Source: Achromobacter pestifer
Lineage (GTDB): Bacteria > Pseudomonadota > Gammaproteobacteria > Burkholderiales > Burkholderiaceae_B
Assembly: GCF_013267355.1 (NCBI RefSeq)
Contig: NZ_CP053985.1
Location: 5,766,001 to 5,830,000, forward strand
Direction of reading: 5' to 3'
DNA length: 64,000 nucleotides
Part shown: in pieces, positions 26,609 through 34,859 of the stretch
Layout of the letters: every line of letters starts with the position of its first letter
Numbering within the stretch: the first letter of the stretch is position 1
Position numbers and translations under genes: made by a program
The notes under the pieces: generated by a model
Seen by the model: the letters and a program-made list of their open reading frames with translations, nothing else
The model's database searches: none
What the model was told of the DNA's origin: nothing

Positions 26609-27997
26609 ATGTCCTCTTCCGACGTCCAATTGCTTCTTACCGCGCTGGCAAGCGTGCTGGTGCTGGTTGCGCTGATCGTTTCGCGCATCCGCATGCATCC
26701 GCTGCTGGCGCTGTTGATCGTCTCCATCGGCGTGGGTTTCGCCACCGGCATGGAGCCCGTGGCCATCGTCAAGAACCTGAGCAACGGCGCCGGCAAGACG
26801 CTGGGCGCGGTGGGCGTGGTGATCGCGCTGGGGGCGATGCTGGGCAAGATCCTGGCGGACTCGGGCACGACCGAACGCCTGGCCAACGCCATCCTCAGCC
26901 ATACCTCGGCCCGCATGATTCCCTGGGCCATGACCCTGGTGGCCTTCGTCATCGGCATTCCGATGTTCTTCGAGGTCGGCCTGGTGGTGATGCTGCCGCT
27001 GATCTTCAGCGTGGCGCGCAAGCTGGAAAGCCAGGAACGTTTCAAGGGCTCGGCCTATGTGTACGTGGGCGTGCCGGTGATATCGGCCCTGGCGGCGATG
27101 CATGGCATGGTGCCGCCGCATCCGGGGCCGCTGACGGCGATCGCCACGCTCAAGACCACGGTGGGGCCGACCATGATCTACGGTTTCATCGCGGCGCTGC
27201 CGGCCATGGTGTTCGGCGGCCCCTTGTATGGCGCCTTCATCTCGCCGCGCATGACGACGCGCCCGGACGAGGCGCTGCTGGAACAATTCACCACGACCCG
27301 CCAGGAGGCCGCGGGCCGCAACGCGCCCAGCGTGGGCCTGGGGGTGCTGGCGGCCTTGCTGCCTGCCTTGCTGATGCTGGTGCATGCGGGCGCGGAGATG
27401 CTGCTGCCCAAGGATTCCCGCGCCATGCACGTGGCGGCATTCCTGGGCGACCCGATGGTCGCGATGCTGTTGGGCGTGCTGTTCGCCGCCTTCACCCTGG
27501 TGCTGATGCGCGGCGGGGATGCGGAAAAGCTGCGCGACGCCATGGGCAAGAGCCTCAAGCCCATCGCCGGCATCATGCTCATCATCGCGGGCGGCGGCGC
27601 GTTCCAGCAGGTGCTGACCAGCGCCCACGTGGGCGATGCCATCGTGCAGCTGACGCATCAGTTTTCCTTGCCGCCGCTGGTGCTGGGCTGGCTGATCGCC
27701 ATGCTGCTGTCGGTGTCCACTGGTTCGGCCACGGTCGGCATCGTGGGCGCGGCGGGCCTGCTGGCGCCGTTGGCGGGCGCCGACCCCAGCCTGAACCTGC
27801 CGCTGCTGGCGCTGGCCATCGGTTGCGGGTCGCTATTCTTCAACTATGCCAATCACGCGGGCTTCTGGATGGTGAAGGAGTCCTTCGGCATGACCATGGG
27901 CGAAGCGACCAAGACGATTTCGGTGGTGCAGTCCATCGTGTCGGTGGTGGGGCTGGTCATGGTGTTGCTGTTCAACATGCTGCCGCCGCTGGGCTGA
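26609..27997 (+). CDS. GntP-family permease (gluconate:H+ symporter family)
   Basis: 462 residues, strongly hydrophobic, about 12-14 membrane segments. Family features include IGIPMFFEVGLVVMLPL near 114, HGMVPPHPGP near 172 and the C-terminal NYANHAGFWMVKE near 412, all typical of GntP/GntT proteins. It would import gluconate or a related hydroxy acid with protons across the inner membrane. There is no sugar-acid kinase or dehydratase beside it, so substrate is open. The LysR gene 140 bases upstream reads in the same direction but its ties are to the divergent operon. Confidence 0.92.
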   Translation: MSSSDVQLLLTALASVLVLVALIVSRIRMHPLLALLIVSIGVGFATGMEPVAIVKNLSNGAGKTLGAVGVVIALGAMLGKILADSGTTERLANAILSHTSARMIPWAMTLVAFVIGIPMFFEVGLVVMLPLIFSVARKLESQERFKGSAYVYVGVPVISALAAMHGMVPPHPGPLTAIATLKTTVGPTMIYGFIAALPAMVFGGPLYGAFISPRMTTRPDEALLEQFTTTRQEAAGRNAPSVGLGVLAALLPALLMLVHAGAEMLLPKDSRAMHVAAFLGDPMVAMLLGVLFAAFTLVLMRGGDAEKLRDAMGKSLKPIAGIMLIIAGGGAFQQVLTSAHVGDAIVQLTHQFSLPPLVLGWLIAMLLSVSTGSATVGIVGAAGLLAPLAGADPSLNLPLLALAIGCGSLFFNYANHAGFWMVKESFGMTMGEATKTISVVQSIVSVVGLVMVLLFNMLPPLG

Positions 27998-28049
27998 CGC
28001 CACTGCGGGCCGCTATTGTTATGCTGGGTCTGTCGTTTGCGGAGACCCC

Positions 28050-29369
28050 ATGACAGATATGCCCCGTTCCGCCGCCACGCATTCGGCGCTGGCTTCCGAA
28101 GCGCGCCGCGCGCAGTTGCGGCGCATGAAGATCGCCGCGCTGGCGCTGCTGGTGGCGATGGTCTGCGGTTTCATCACCAGCCATGTCATGGGCGGGCAGG
28201 GCGCCTGGGCCTGGGTGCGGGCGTTCTGCGAGGCGGCCACGGTGGGCGCGCTGGCCGACTGGTTCGCGGTGGTGGCGTTGTTCCGCCGGCCGATGGGCCT
28301 GCCGATTCCACACACGGCCATCATTCCCAGCAACAAGGATCGCATCGGGGACAACCTGGCGGTGTTCGTGCGCGACCATTTCCTGGATCCGGACACGCTG
28401 ATGGAGAAGCTACGGGTGTTCGATCCGGCCGCGCGCTTGAGCCGCTGGCTGGCGCGTCCGCGGCAGGCGCGGGCCTTGAGCGAGGGCGCGCGCAACGTGG
28501 CCTTGCAGACGCTGGACCTGCTGGACGACCGGGCGGTGCGCGGGGTGATCCAGGAGTTCGTGGTGAAGAATCTGCGGCGCTGGGACGCGTCGGATACGGC
28601 GGGCGAGGTATTGGGTCTGTTGACGCGCGACGGGCGGCATCAGGAGCTGCTGGACGCGGCGCTGGAGCGGCTGGGCGGCTATCTGGGCGACGAGGACGTG
28701 AAGGCGCGGGCGTCCAGCCTGCTGGTGAAGTTCGCGAAGAAGGAATGGCCGCGCATCATCGCGGCGGTGGACGTGGTCAAGTCGGTGGACGGGATCGCGG
28801 ACAATCTGGCGGACCGGCTGGCGCGGGCGCTGGTGGAGGAATTGCGGGACGTGCTGTCCGAGCCGGGGCATCCGGTGCGGCGGGACTATGAGGCCTGGGT
28901 GCAGGATTACATCCAGCGGCTGAAGGATGATCCGGCCTTGTCGGCGCAGGTGGAGGCGTTGAAGCAGCGGGCGATCGATCATCCCAAGGTGCAGGAGTAT
29001 GTGCAGGGGCTGTGGGACGATATCCATGCGGCGTTGCGGCGCGATCTGTCATCCGAGGATTCGGCGCTGGCGCGGCATCTGGAGAGCGCTTTGCTGGCCT
29101 TGGGGCGCAAGCTGGGGGAGGATCCGGGGTTGCGGGAGGCGATCAACAATCACGTGCTGGGCGGGGCGCGGAGGTTGACGGGGCGCTTGCGTAGCGGGGT
29201 CACGGAGCATATTTCGCGCACGGTGAAGAATTGGGATGAGCGGCATCTGGTGGATGAGCTTGAACTGAGCGTGGGGCGGGATTTGCAGTACATACGGTTC
29301 AACGGGACCTTGGTGGGCGGGTTGATAGGCGTGGTGCTGCATGCGGTGGTGTTGCTGGTTCGAGGGTGA
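28050..29369 (+). CDS. DUF445-family membrane protein
   Basis: 439 residues. N-terminal membrane segment at about 27-47 (IAALALLVAMVCGFI), then the family hallmark ADWFAVVALFRRPMGLPIPHTAIIP near 70 and DRIGDNLA near 98. A long, charged, largely helical middle region follows, and a second membrane segment closes the C-terminus (GGLIGVVLHAVVLLV). DUF445 proteins are inner-membrane proteins of unknown role. It follows the GntP gene by 52 bases. Confidence 0.88.
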   Translation: MTDMPRSAATHSALASEARRAQLRRMKIAALALLVAMVCGFITSHVMGGQGAWAWVRAFCEAATVGALADWFAVVALFRRPMGLPIPHTAIIPSNKDRIGDNLAVFVRDHFLDPDTLMEKLRVFDPAARLSRWLARPRQARALSEGARNVALQTLDLLDDRAVRGVIQEFVVKNLRRWDASDTAGEVLGLLTRDGRHQELLDAALERLGGYLGDEDVKARASSLLVKFAKKEWPRIIAAVDVVKSVDGIADNLADRLARALVEELRDVLSEPGHPVRRDYEAWVQDYIQRLKDDPALSAQVEALKQRAIDHPKVQEYVQGLWDDIHAALRRDLSSEDSALARHLESALLALGRKLGEDPGLREAINNHVLGGARRLTGRLRSGVTEHISRTVKNWDERHLVDELELSVGRDLQYIRFNGTLVGGLIGVVLHAVVLLVRG

Positions 29370-29419
29370 TGCGGTTGCCGTGTGGGATGGCTGCTGCTGC
29401 TTCGAGTGCTACGTAGGCC

Positions 29420-29583
29420 GTCCGTCGGCGCGGGCGCCGGGGTGGCGAGCGCCCACGATTGCGGTCCGGAGCGTTCGCTCCGGACTGCCCCGTCGTCATC
29501 TTCGTCCAGGCCTTCGGCCTTTCCTTCAGATTCCCTCGGGCGCATCGAGGTTGCTCGCCACCCAGGCGCCCGCGCCGACGGAC
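29420..29583. repeat. 164-bp element with 31-base terminal inverted repeats
   Basis: Arms 29420-29450 and 29553-29583 are reverse complements with one mismatch (outer end GTCCGTCGGCGCGGGCGCC). Inside lies a perfect 10-bp hairpin GTCCGGAGCG / CGCTCCGGAC (29464-29485) and a smaller AGGCC / GGCCT hairpin at 29508-29520. No transposase. It could be a MITE-like or extragenic repeat element or a structured RNA. Confidence 0.8.
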
Positions 29584-29650
29584 TACGTGTGTCTTGGTAT
29601 TTGGCGTTGCTGCAGCCGTGGTTGGTTGCGAGATTTGCGGGGCCCGTCAA

Positions 29651-29674
29651 TGACGGCCGCGCGGGCGGCCGTCA
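29651..29674. repeat. Perfect 10-bp hairpin TGACGGCCGC / GCGGCCGTCA
   Basis: 10-bp stem with a 4-base loop (GCGG). Without a T tract it is not a standard terminator; it may protect an RNA end or belong to the neighbouring repeat element. Confidence 0.6.
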
Positions 29675-29867
29675 CTGGCTTATGCGTTTGTGTGCGTCGG
29701 GGGAGTGTGCCTTCGGCATTGCCTGGCCTGCTGTTTGTATCAGGAACGAAGATTGCTGGCAGATGCGCTGACCCAAATGCTATTGTTTTTTCCGGCATGG
29801 CCGGCACGGGCCGCCCATGCACCACCGGGCGTCCGCGGGCTGCGGGCGCGTATCTTGGAGGCACTCC

Positions 29868-30392
29868 ATGAAGAAAATCTCGATGCTGGTCACGGCGCTT
29901 GTATTGGCAGGCGCGTCTGGCGCGGCGCTGGCGGAAGACGTGTCGATGTCGTTCCTGAGCGTGGACGGCGTGGGCAAGAGCGCTGGCACGATCACGCTCA
30001 AGGACACCAAAGGCGGGTTGCAGCTCACGCCGCATTTGAAGGGCTTGCCGCCTGGCGAGCACGGCTTCCATGTGCATGAGAAGGGTTCGTGCGAGCCCGG
30101 CATGTTGAACAACCAGATGGCGCCTGGCGGCGCGGCGGGCGGGCATTTTGATCCCAAGGGCACCAAGGCGCACAAGGGGCCGATGGCGACCGATGGGCAT
30201 CAGGGCGATCTGCCTTTCATCGTGGTTGCCGCGGACGGCACGGCCACGAAGGCGGTGGTGGCGCCGCATCTGAAGCTGGCCGATGTGAAGGGCCGCGCGG
30301 TGATGGTACACGTGGGCGGCGACAACTACAGCGATACGCCGGCGCCGCTGGGCGGCGGGGGCGGCCGGCTGGTTTGCGGGGTGGTGAAGTAG
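29868..30392 (+). CDS. sodC: Periplasmic Cu/Zn superoxide dismutase
   Basis: 174 residues from ATG 29868 (TTGGAGG 7-13 bases upstream), with signal peptide MKKISMLVTALVLAGASGAALA. Metal ligands are in place: Cu His68, His70 and His148; bridging His93; Zn His102, His111 and Asp114. The structural disulfide pair is Cys75 and Cys170 and the active-site Arg is 167. It dismutates superoxide in the periplasm. It is convergent with a glutathione S-transferase gene whose end is 13 bases away. Confidence 0.97.
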   Translation: MKKISMLVTALVLAGASGAALAEDVSMSFLSVDGVGKSAGTITLKDTKGGLQLTPHLKGLPPGEHGFHVHEKGSCEPGMLNNQMAPGGAAGGHFDPKGTKAHKGPMATDGHQGDLPFIVVAADGTATKAVVAPHLKLADVKGRAVMVHVGGDNYSDTPAPLGGGGGRLVCGVVK

Positions 30393-30405
30393 CCGCTTTG
30401 GCGTG

Positions 30406-31029
30406 TCAGGCCGTGTCGTTGCGGCCGTGCAGCCGGTATCCCGCGCGTTCGGCTAGCCGGTCGTAGTAGGCGGCGACGGCCGGCAATGGCGGCTTGTCGA
30501 AGGGCGTGCCGAACCAGCGGTTGACGGACAGGCCGACCGGTATGTCGGCCAGCGAGAATGCGGGGCCGGCGACGTAGCCGCCAGCCTGTTCCAGGCGCTG
30601 GTCCAGTATTGCCATGAAGCGCGCCCATTCGCGGCAGGACGCCTCGATCGCGGCGCGGTCGCGGTGGGCGGCAGAGTCGCGCGCCAGGGCCATGAAGGCG
30701 TAGCTCCAGGCGCGGTTCAGGTCGGTGGCCTGCCAGTCCATCCATTGGTCGACGCGGGCGCGCAGCCTGGGTTCTGCGGGGTACAGGCGCTGGCCGCCGT
30801 ATTGCGAGGCCAGGTAGCGGATGATGCTGTTGGACTCCCACAGCACGAAGTCGCCGTCCTGGATGACGGGCACCATCGCGTTCGGATTCAGCGCCAGGAA
30901 GGCGGGATCGCTGGTGGGCTGGAACCCGGAGCCCCAGTCTTCGCGCTCGAAAGGCAGGTCCAGTTCGGCGCAGGTCCAGAGCACCTTGCGCACGTTGATG
31001 GATGAGGCTTTACCCAGGATTTTCAGCAT
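30406..31029 (-). CDS. Glutathione S-transferase family protein
   Basis: 207 residues. Thioredoxin-like N-terminal domain [18 protein letters not shown] with Ser10/Asn12 at the usual catalytic position, the cis-Pro region [10 protein letters not shown] near 50 and [11 protein letters not shown] (glutathione-binding ES) near 64. An all-helical C-terminal domain with [11 protein letters not shown] follows. It conjugates or reduces small electrophiles with glutathione in the cytoplasm. Convergent with sodC; no operon partner. Confidence 0.92.
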   Translation of the reverse strand: MLKILGKASSINVRKVLWTCAELDLPFEREDWGSGFQPTSDPAFLALNPNAMVPVIQDGDFVLWESNSIIRYLASQYGGQRLYPAEPRLRARVDQWMDWQATDLNRAWSYAFMALARDSAAHRDRAAIEASCREWARFMAILDQRLEQAGGYVAGPAFSLADIPVGLSVNRWFGTPFDKPPLPAVAAYYDRLAERAGYRLHGRNDTA

Positions 31030-31123
31030 CTTGCCGCTGCGGTGTTGACTGACCGGGGCAGTCTAGCGGGCGGTGGCGGGCGCGCACAGATACAGATTGC
31101 CGGTTTCGCGTGCGCAACAGTGT

Positions 31124-32344
31124 TCAGTAGGCGCCGGCCTCGGGTTGGGTGCGCAGGCGCAGCACGGGCGAGGTGTACAGCACCACGAATTGCACGGCGA
31201 AACCGGCGGTCGATACCCACAGGCAGGCTTCGACGCCGACGCGGGCGGCAAGCGCGGCGCCGATCAGCGCGCCGACCGGGCGGGCGCCGAAGGTGGCGGT
31301 CAGGATCACGGCGGACACGCGGCCCAGCAGGGCGTTGGGCGTGATCGCCTGGCGCAGCGTGGTGGTCGTGATGGTCCAGAGTATGGGGCCGGCGCCGAAC
31401 AGGAAGAAGCCCGCCGCCGCCCAGGCGCCGGACGGATACGCCAGGGTGGAGAGCAGGATGGCGCTTGCGATCAGCGCAGCCAGGGGGCCGACGGCGATCA
31501 TGGCGCCGAAGCTCAGCCGCTGCGCCAGCCAGGGCGCAAGCAAGGCGCCGGCCACCATGCCGCCGCCGTACACACCCAGCGTCAGGCCGACGGCCGCGGC
31601 CGACAGGCCCAGGCGTTCGATGGCGTAGGCCACGTAGATGGCCTGCAGCACGAACCAGGCGGTGTTGAAGAACACGGCGGTCACCAGCACGGGGCGCAGC
31701 AGCGGATGCGTGAGGACGAAGGCCGCGCCCTCACGCAGTTCCTCCAGCACGCGCCGGCGCGGCGCGGGGCCGGGCGTGTCGTGGGGCAGGCCGGCCAGCA
31801 GCAGGGCCGCCAGCAGCGACAGCACGGTGGCCAGCACATAGGCCGACGGCGCGCCCATCCAGCCGACCAACGCGCCGCCGGCGGCCGGCCCTGCGGAAAA
31901 GGCGGTGCTGCGTGCCAGTTCCAGCCAGCGGTTGGCGCTGGCCAGCCCGGCGGGCGCGACCAGCCGCGGCACCAGCGCTGGCGCGGCCACGTTGTAGGCG
32001 ACCGTGCCGACCGCGCCCAGAAAGCCCAGCGTGGCCAGCCAGCCCAGGTTCAGCCCGCCCGTGGCCAGCAGCGCCAACAGGCCCAGCAGGCTGGCGGCGC
32101 GCACGCATTCGGCGGCGGTCATCAGGGCGCGGCGCGACATCCGGTCGGCCAGCACGCCGGCGGGCAGGGACAGCAGCAGGAAGGGCAGCGTCTGGGCGGT
32201 TTGCAGATAGCCGGTTTCCGCCGCGCTGGCGCCCAGCGCCAGCACCGCGACCAGCGGCGCGGCTGCCAGGGCCATCTGTTCGGAAAACTGGGCGGCCAGG
32301 TTGGAGGCGGCCAGGCGGCGAAACGCTGAGGACAGGGCGGGCAT
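31124..32344 (-). CDS. MFS transporter (EntS-like DHA3 exporter family)
   Basis: 406 residues if started at ATG 32344 (MPALSSAFRRLAASNLAAQF), the point where family homology should begin; an in-frame ATG at 32425 would add 27 residues translated through a perfect palindrome. About 12 membrane segments; the MFS loop motif is seen in GVLADRMSRRALM, the second half begins after the RRRVLEELREG loop. Likely a proton-driven exporter in the inner membrane, substrate unknown. It lies 109 bases downstream of map on the same strand, with a 32-bp palindrome in between. Confidence 0.85.
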   Translation of the reverse strand: MPALSSAFRRLAASNLAAQFSEQMALAAAPLVAVLALGASAAETGYLQTAQTLPFLLLSLPAGVLADRMSRRALMTAAECVRAASLLGLLALLATGGLNLGWLATLGFLGAVGTVAYNVAAPALVPRLVAPAGLASANRWLELARSTAFSAGPAAGGALVGWMGAPSAYVLATVLSLLAALLLAGLPHDTPGPAPRRRVLEELREGAAFVLTHPLLRPVLVTAVFFNTAWFVLQAIYVAYAIERLGLSAAAVGLTLGVYGGGMVAGALLAPWLAQRLSFGAMIAVGPLAALIASAILLSTLAYPSGAWAAAGFFLFGAGPILWTITTTTLRQAITPNALLGRVSAVILTATFGARPVGALIGAALAARVGVEACLWVSTAGFAVQFVVLYTSPVLRLRTQPEAGAY

Positions 32345-32363
32345 GGGTGCGGACGGCGGAAAC

Positions 32364-32395
32364 GGCAAGGGCACGATCATGATCGTGCCCTTGCC
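32364..32395. promoter_or_regulatory. Perfect 32-bp palindrome between map and the MFS gene
   Basis: Two 16-base arms (GGCAAGGGCACGATCA and its exact reverse complement) abut with no spacer, 20 bases before the MFS start and 58 bases after the map stop. On the minus strand it is not followed by a T tract. Candidate operator for a dimeric repressor, or a loop-less terminator/attenuator. Confidence 0.6.
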
Positions 32396-32453
32396 TGCCG
32401 GCACTCCGTTCCTTGCCATGGGCAAGGCGGGCGCGCCGCGTCACATCCGCGTG

Positions 32454-33245
32454 TCAGGGCATGGGCGGATAGTCGCCGAAGCCGTCCGGCCAGGATGTCA
32501 GGACGTCGTAGCCGGTCTCGGTCACGACCACCATGTGCTCCCATTGCGCCGACAGCGAGCGGTCCTTGGTGACCACGGTCCAGCCGTCGGGCAATTGCTT
32601 GGTCTGGGGCTTGCCGGCATTGATCATGGGTTCGATGGTGAACATCATGCCGGGCTGCAGCACCATGCCTTCGCCAGGGCGGCCGTAGTGCAGCACCTGC
32701 GGATCGTCGTGGTAGATCTGGCCGATGCCGTGGCCACAGTATTCGCGCACGATGCTGAAGTGCTCGCGGTGCGCCACGGTCTGGATGGCGTGGCCGATAT
32801 CGCCCAGCGTCGCGCCCGGCTTGACGGCCATGATGCCGGCGCGCATGGCTTCGTAGGTGGTGTTGACCAGGCGCCGCGCCAGCGGGCTGGGCTGGCCCAC
32901 GTAGTACATGCGGCTGGTGTCGCCGAACCAGCCGTCCTTGATGACGGCCACGTCGATGTTGAGGATGTCGCCGTTCTTCAGCACCTTGGCCGACGGGATG
33001 CCGTGGCAGATCACGTGGTTGGCCGAGGCGCAGATGGTCTTGGGAAAGCCGTGGTAGCCGACGTTGGCGGGTATCGCCTTCTGCACATTGACGATGTAGT
33101 CGTGGCAGATGCGGTCCAGCTCATCGGTGGTGACGCCAGGGCGGACGTGCTCGGCAATCATGTGCAGCACTTCCGCCGCCATGGCGCCGGCCTTGCGGGC
33201 CATTTCGATGTCGGCGGCGGACTTGATGGAAACCTTCTTCGCCAT
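32454..33245 (-). CDS. map: Type I methionine aminopeptidase
   Basis: 263 residues. All five metal ligands are present: Asp98, Asp109, His172, Glu205 and Glu236, with the substrate-site His81 (CHG). It removes the initiator Met from nascent proteins when the second residue is small. Usually map neighbours rpsB; here it instead follows directly on a ParD-like gene whose stop codon touches its start, so this may be a second map copy of the cell (inference). Confidence 0.96.
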   Translation of the reverse strand: MAKKVSIKSAADIEMARKAGAMAAEVLHMIAEHVRPGVTTDELDRICHDYIVNVQKAIPANVGYHGFPKTICASANHVICHGIPSAKVLKNGDILNIDVAVIKDGWFGDTSRMYYVGQPSPLARRLVNTTYEAMRAGIMAVKPGATLGDIGHAIQTVAHREHFSIVREYCGHGIGQIYHDDPQVLHYGRPGEGMVLQPGMMFTIEPMINAGKPQTKQLPDGWTVVTKDRSLSAQWEHMVVVTETGYDVLTSWPDGFGDYPPMP

Positions 33246-33491
33246 TTATGCGGCCTCCTGTTGGGCTGGCTGCGGCAAGCCCTGCGACAGGGAGGCGATG
33301 GCGAAGCCCTCGGCCTGCTCGATGCGGATCAGCAGTTGGCAAATGTCGGCGTGGCGCAGCTCGGGGTAGAGCTCGGACAGCATGCCGATGCGCATCCAGT
33401 GTTCGGCCTGGGAATTGATCGAGCGGCTGAGCGCGCCGCTGGCGACGCGCAGGTTCTCATGCATCTGCTCGGAAATCTTGACGATACCCAT
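33246..33491 (-). CDS. ParD-like antitoxin-family protein
   Basis: 81 residues from ATG 33491. It begins MGIVKISEQMHENLRVASG and contains the RSINSQAEHWMRIGMLSEL helix segment, characteristic of the ParD_like family (ribbon-helix-helix related). It ends immediately before map with no gap, so both are probably cotranscribed. No toxin gene is adjacent. A perfect palindrome lies 10 bases upstream of its start and may be its own operator. The ribosome site is poor, which leaves leaderless translation possible. Alternative: a dedicated regulator of map rather than part of a toxin-antitoxin pair. Confidence 0.8.
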   Translation of the reverse strand: MGIVKISEQMHENLRVASGALSRSINSQAEHWMRIGMLSELYPELRHADICQLLIRIEQAEGFAIASLSQGLPQPAQQEAA

Positions 33492-33500
33492 GGAGTTAAT

Positions 33501-33527
33501 GATCCATATATGTTTTGTATATGGATC
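33501..33527 (-). promoter_or_regulatory. Palindromic operator upstream of parD-like/map
   Basis: Perfect inverted repeat GATCCATATA / TATATGGATC with a 7-base spacer, A+T rich, ending 10 bases before the ParD-like start codon. Ribbon-helix-helix antitoxins commonly bind such sites to repress their own operon; the arrangement suggests this, but binding is inferred. Confidence 0.6.
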
Positions 33528-33568
33528 GTATCTTACCGCCGATGCGCGGGCGGGCGCAAATCGGGGGA

Positions 33569-34219
33569 TCAGCGTCCCTTGCCGCGCGCCGTCTTCTTGG
33601 CGCCGGAGCGAGGCGCGGCCTCCTTGGGCGGAGGGGCCATGGTGGCGTGCACTTGCTCCAGCCACATCAGCGCATCCGTGTATGACAGGAACTGCTGCAG
33701 ATAGCCCGGCGACACCTCGCGCATCAGCGACAGTGCGCGGTGCACCAGTTGGTTGGAGTTGAGCGGGCCGGCGTTCTTGTGCACCTGTTCCTGGGACTGC
33801 CGCACCTGGCGGTCGGCGCTGACCCGCGACCAGACGCCGCGGAAGTACTCCAGCACGTCCAGTTCGGGGTAGGAGGCGCGCAGGTCGGCGGCGCCGCGCG
33901 CCTCGGGACCAGGATCGGCGATGTAGGCGGTCAGCACCGCCAGCGGTCCGGGTTCGGGGGCGGCGCGAGCAGCCGCGGGGGCGTTTTCGGCAGCATCCAC
34001 GGACGCGCCGTCCAGCTCGGCCTCGTAGGCCTGGACCAACGCCGCCAGCTTGCTGTCCAGCAGCCTGCGGGGTTCGCCGGCCTGCGCGGCTGCACGCCGT
34101 TCCAACGCGTCCATGAACTGGAAGCGGACGGGCGCCACACGGTCGGCGCCGGCCTCGCGCCAGGCGTCCAGCATGGCCCGGGCGTCGACGATGTCGCCGC
34201 GGGTGCCGTCACTGGCCAT
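33569..34219 (-). CDS. DUF2894 domain protein, fourth gene of the motor-like operon
   Basis: 216 residues, soluble and helical with no signal peptide or membrane segment. N-terminal ARAMLDAWREAGADRVAPVRFQ-like segment, an Ala/Pro-rich linker (about 75-95), then the conserved part with YFRGVWSRVSADRQVRQSQ near 125 and GPLNSNQLVHRALSLM near 150. The tail is basic (KKTARGKGR). Its start overlaps the OmpA-like gene by 11 bases, so it is translationally coupled. The family is recognised as DUF2894; its function is unknown. The basic tail could contact nucleic acid or membrane (speculation). Confidence 0.82.
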   Translation of the reverse strand: MASDGTRGDIVDARAMLDAWREAGADRVAPVRFQFMDALERRAAAQAGEPRRLLDSKLAALVQAYEAELDGASVDAAENAPAAARAAPEPGPLAVLTAYIADPGPEARGAADLRASYPELDVLEYFRGVWSRVSADRQVRQSQEQVHKNAGPLNSNQLVHRALSLMREVSPGYLQQFLSYTDALMWLEQVHATMAPPPKEAAPRSGAKKTARGKGR

Positions 34220-34859
34220 TGGCGGTCCCGGCGTCGCCGGACGGCTTGGGGATGGGCGCGATTTCGACCCGGCGGTTCTTGGCCCGGCCGTCTTCGTCGG
34301 TATTCGAGGCCACCGGCTGCTCGGAACCGAAGGCCGCGGCGAACACGGCCGACGAAGGCACGCCTTCGTCGATCAGCGCGCGCGTCACGGTCAGGGCGCG
34401 CTGCGCCGACAGGTCCCAGTTGTCGGCGAAGCGCCGGTTGCCTTCGCGCACCTGCTGGTCATCGGTATAGCCGCTGACCATCAGGATTTCGTTGCGCGAC
34501 TTCAGATAGGCCGAGAGCGGTTCGATCAGGCTCTTCAGGACGTCACGGCCCTCGGGCTGCAACTGGTCGGAGTTCAGGGCGAACAGGACGCTGCCGCTGA
34601 TGCCGATGCGGCCGTCGATCAGGGTCACGCGGCCGGCGGCCAGCGGTCCCGCCAGCGCCTGCTCCAGCGTTTCGCGGCGCTGGGTTTCGGCCTGGCGCTG
34701 CTTGACCTCTTCTTCAAGCTGGGTGGACAGCTGCAGCTGCACGGCGACGACGCTCACCAGGATCAGGACGAAGGCGCCCAGCAATACCGACATCAGGTCG
34801 CCGAAGACGGCCCAGGCCGGGACCGTGGGCTCCACGCCGCCGTCGAGGTCTTCGCTCAT
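34209..34859 (-). CDS. MotB/ZorB-like protein: membrane anchor plus OmpA peptidoglycan-binding domain
   Basis: 216 residues. A single membrane helix at about 17-40 (WAVFGDLMSVLLGAFVLIL) contains Asp21 at the place of the proton-carrying Asp of MotB/ExbD. A charged coiled segment (45-70) leads to an OmpA-like domain (about 75-205) with SGYTDDQQVREGNRRFADNW and FGSEQPVASNTDEDGRAKNRR, including the Asp and Arg that hold diaminopimelate. It would be the stator half that anchors a MotA-like channel to the cell wall. Its start overlaps the stop of the channel gene by 4 bases (ATGA). Confidence 0.9.
   Translation of the reverse strand: MSEDLDGGVEPTVPAWAVFGDLMSVLLGAFVLILVSVVAVQLQLSTQLEEEVKQRQAETQRRETLEQALAGPLAAGRVTLIDGRIGISGSVLFALNSDQLQPEGRDVLKSLIEPLSAYLKSRNEILMVSGYTDDQQVREGNRRFADNWDLSAQRALTVTRALIDEGVPSSAVFAAAFGSEQPVASNTDEDGRAKNRRVEIAPIPKPSGDAGTANGQ

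Larger units (their letters stand above)
29370..29867. other. Non-coding gap with strong inverted repeats
   Basis: 498 bases between the DUF445 and superoxide dismutase genes. It holds a 164-bp element bounded by 31-base inverted arms (29420-29583) and a second perfect hairpin at 29651-29674. Open frames here lack ribosome sites and mirror the repeat, so I do not call a gene. The sodC promoter should lie in the last 100 bases. Confidence 0.6.

Noticed and set aside
28016..28891. 291-codon frame overlapping the DUF445 gene
   Set aside because: Alternative frame of the DUF445 gene; no domain and a worse start context.
29382..29771. Possible small genes in the 500-bp gap before sodC
   Set aside because: Frames on both strands are produced by the inverted repeat and lack ribosome sites.
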